Shown here in pieces: positions 23,457 through 31,000 of a stretch of DNA of 31,000 nucleotides. The notes under the pieces were generated by a model. It made no database searches. It was not told where the DNA came from and saw only the letters and a list, made by a program, of their open reading frames with translations. Both the position numbers and the translations under genes were made by a program. The stretch spans positions 11,981,083 to 12,012,082 of the forward strand of contig CM022670.1 of NCBI GenBank assembly GCA_012295275.1, written 5' to 3'. The stretch is from Chrysomallon squamiferum. Taxonomy: Eukaryota > Mollusca > Gastropoda > Neomphalida > Peltospiridae. Numbering within the stretch: position 1 is the first letter of the stretch; each line of letters begins with the position of its first letter.

Positions 23457-23468
23457 TTTTCCGCGAAA
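23457..23468. promoter_or_regulatory. E2F-type site upstream of RRM2
   Basis: TTTTCCGCGAAA contains a TTTCCGCG core and is nearly self-complementary. It lies 95-106 bp upstream of the RRM2 ATG and close to two CCAAT boxes, the combination known for S-phase-induced R2 promoters. Confidence 0.55.
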
Positions 23469-23767
23469 CAACATCATATTCTCGCGCGCATTTGTCACTA
23501 CCCAATCAGATTAAAGGTATAAAAAAAACTTGCAAAGTTATTGGATCATTTTAGTTTCGCCTATGGGTAAAATACGTCTCATATTATTGTTAAAATATTT
23601 AATTAATAATTATGTCTAAAACAATATAGGTTTATAATATATAATATAAGACTTCTATTACGTTTTATTCATATTAAGGTTATAATATTATTTTAATATG
23701 TACACATGCTAAATTCAGACGACCACAATTAAACCTACGACCCCTAATTTGGGGTACAGTTTATTCG

Positions 23768-23780
23768 GTTGCTTAGTAAC
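23768..23780. promoter_or_regulatory. RFX X-box-like element upstream of STPG1
   Basis: GTTGCT-T-AGTAAC fits the X-box pattern RYYNYY-N(1-3)-RRNRAC at every position. It lies about 230 bp upstream of the STPG1 ATG, a normal position for RFX sites in ciliary genes. Confidence 0.5.
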
Positions 23781-23974
23781 ACAAGTAGATCCGTTATGTA
23801 TCTTTGCGAGTTAAAAGAATGTCATCATTCACATAATCTTTTAAATATATATATATATGATATTTAAACCTAATGACTTCTCTAAATCAGTAAAGCATAA
23901 ATATGTCTAACTAAATAGGATAATAAGTATTCAGTGCCACATTTTATTTCAGAACTATAATTTGATTCGTTTTA

Positions 23975-23982
23975 ACTTCCGG
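23975..23982. promoter_or_regulatory. ETS-type site at the STPG1 start region
   Basis: ACTTCCGG is the reverse complement of the CCGGAAGT core, 24-31 bp upstream of the STPG1 ATG, as often seen near the start sites of TATA-less promoters. Confidence 0.35.
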
Positions 23983-24005
23983 TTTTACGTTCTTTGGTGT
24001 CAATA

Positions 24006-30005
<6,000 letters not shown>

Positions 30006-31000
30006 TAAAATCATAAACTTTTTAAAACACTTATCTTTTTCAAACTACATAAAAATAAATAAATAAATAAAGTATTTGTGAACCTTTTTCAAAAATATAT
30101 ATATATTTGGAACATTTGTTTTACTTTAGAAAATACACAAAACGTTAATTATTATGACTTTCATTTTATGAAAATGTTAATTTTTTTTGTCACTGCTACC
30201 CTTTATTTATAAAGCATTCAGTAAAATTAATTTTGTATTTAACATCATACCAGTGACTGTTGTGTGCAGAAATGTTATCTTTATTTTGAAATGATGTAGT
30301 TCTGTATCAACCAAACATCCATTTTGTCAAAAGATACTTCTCTTCCAAATTTGCCTGTTTTGCTATTAAGACATAATTATTTATATATATATATATTGTA
30401 ATGCAAGTTATTATTTATAGCAAATTTATGGATGAGGATGCAAGTAAACTGACATTTTCTCTTTTTTTTGTGACTAATTTCGTATTGAGAATGACAAAAA
30501 TTCCTGATAGCATAAGGATACTACATATTAGACAGTAAATGCTTATTTTTCCTAAGAAATTTTGCTTCCTGTGTTATATGGCAATATGGCAAATATGTAC
30601 ACATACTGGCCAAGTTTAAATATATTCAAATAAGAACTTTGTCTCTCTGTTGGTTTCTGGAAGCAGAATGGCAGATTTATGGTTTGACATTTTGTGGAAA
30701 AATAAAACTAGTTTCTCGCTAGCAAAAAGCAAATAAATAAATAAATAAAACACACACTGTTTGTACCACTAAAAGTTCAATTTAAATAAGGGATATATAT
30801 ATATATGTTTTTTTTTAATCAACAAAATGAAAAGAAAGAGCAGATTAAAAAAGAATACTTGTATTTATTTATTTATTTATTCCATTTTAAATGCCATAAA
30901 ATCTGTGACCTGTTTTGTTACTGTCAGTTTTATCTACATTTTATTGTGAATCATTCTGTATTCTTTCGTGTAGCAGTTCTTACAAAAAAATAACATTCCT
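30006..31000. other. STPG1 3' UTR and flank, AT-rich
   Basis: Overlapping AATAAA hexamers at 30054-30071, 49 nt after the stop codon, are the likely poly(A) signal, giving a very short 3' UTR. After that there are short TA, ATAA and TTTA repeats (30098-30109, 30382-30395, 30732-30750, 30860-30881) and no recognised gene or element. Confidence 0.55.

Larger units (their letters stand above)
23363..24005. promoter_or_regulatory. Divergent RRM2/STPG1 promoter region, 643 bp between start codons
   Basis: RRM2 is read leftward and STPG1 rightward from this spacer. RRM2-proximal motifs are a near-palindromic E2F-type site TTTTCCGCGAAA (23457-23468), a second CG-rich core CTCGCGCGCA (23481-23490), and CCAAT boxes at 23502-23506 (plus strand) and 23544-23540 (minus strand). 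STPG1-proximal motifs are an RFX X-box-like GTTGCTTAGTAAC (23768-23780) and an ETS-type ACTTCCGG (23975-23982). CpG-containing motifs cluster here against a very AT-rich background. Motif identity is seen; function is inferred. Confidence 0.6.

Noticed and set aside
23517-23527. TATAAAAAAA as a TATA box in the divergent promoter
   Set aside because: It points toward STPG1 but lies about 480 bp before that ATG; A-rich strings are common throughout the window, so the match is weak.

Overview
This is an AT-rich (by eye about three quarters A+T), intron-bearing nuclear DNA window from an animal. All introns I could resolve are GT-AG. Coding exons are 27-481 nt long, and introns and intergenic DNA are full of (TA)n, (CA)n, (TTA)n and homopolymer tracts. 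The four proteins are metazoan families with vertebrate-like lengths. The compact introns, microsatellite load and composition would suit a lophotrochozoan such as a mollusc, but that is inference; nothing here fixes the taxon.

Layout, left to right. (1) 217-3505, minus strand: the 5' part of a DEK chromatin-protein gene; five exons are visible and the 3' exons lie off the left edge. (2) 3506-5200: intergenic DNA with DEK promoter motifs and one perfect 14-bp inverted repeat. (3) About 5200-10763, plus strand: a complete RNF144-type RING-IBR-RING E3 ubiquitin ligase with a C-terminal membrane anchor (8 coding exons, 301 aa) and a probable upstream non-coding exon. One of its introns consists partly of tandem duplications that copied the splice acceptor. 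(4) 10764 to about 17000: about 6 kb without genes, plus-strand T-rich, best read as a long RNF144 3' UTR and flank, meeting the next gene tail to tail. (5) 18250-23362, minus strand: a complete RRM2 (ribonucleotide reductase small subunit) gene, 8 coding exons, 399 aa. (6) 23363-24005: a 643-bp head-to-head promoter region. (7) 24006-30005, plus strand: a complete STPG1 (sperm-tail PG-rich repeat) gene, 9 coding exons, 341 aa. (8) 30006-31000: 3' flank with nothing recognised.

The proteins are not an operon or one pathway. DEK and RRM2 are both S-phase/chromatin genes, RNF144 is a membrane-anchored ubiquitin ligase and STPG1 belongs to a ciliary/flagellar family. The most interesting large-scale signal is gene order: from memory, human DEK and RNF144B are divergent neighbours at 6p22.3, while RNF144A and RRM2 share band 2p25.1. 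DEK-RNF144-RRM2 here therefore looks like the arrangement from which both human regions derive. The most interesting local signals are the RRM2/STPG1 divergent promoter (E2F and CCAAT motifs on one side, RFX X-box and ETS motifs on the other) and the duplicated RNF144 splice acceptor. I found no sign of a novel enzymatic or defence system, phage, CRISPR array or intact transposon.
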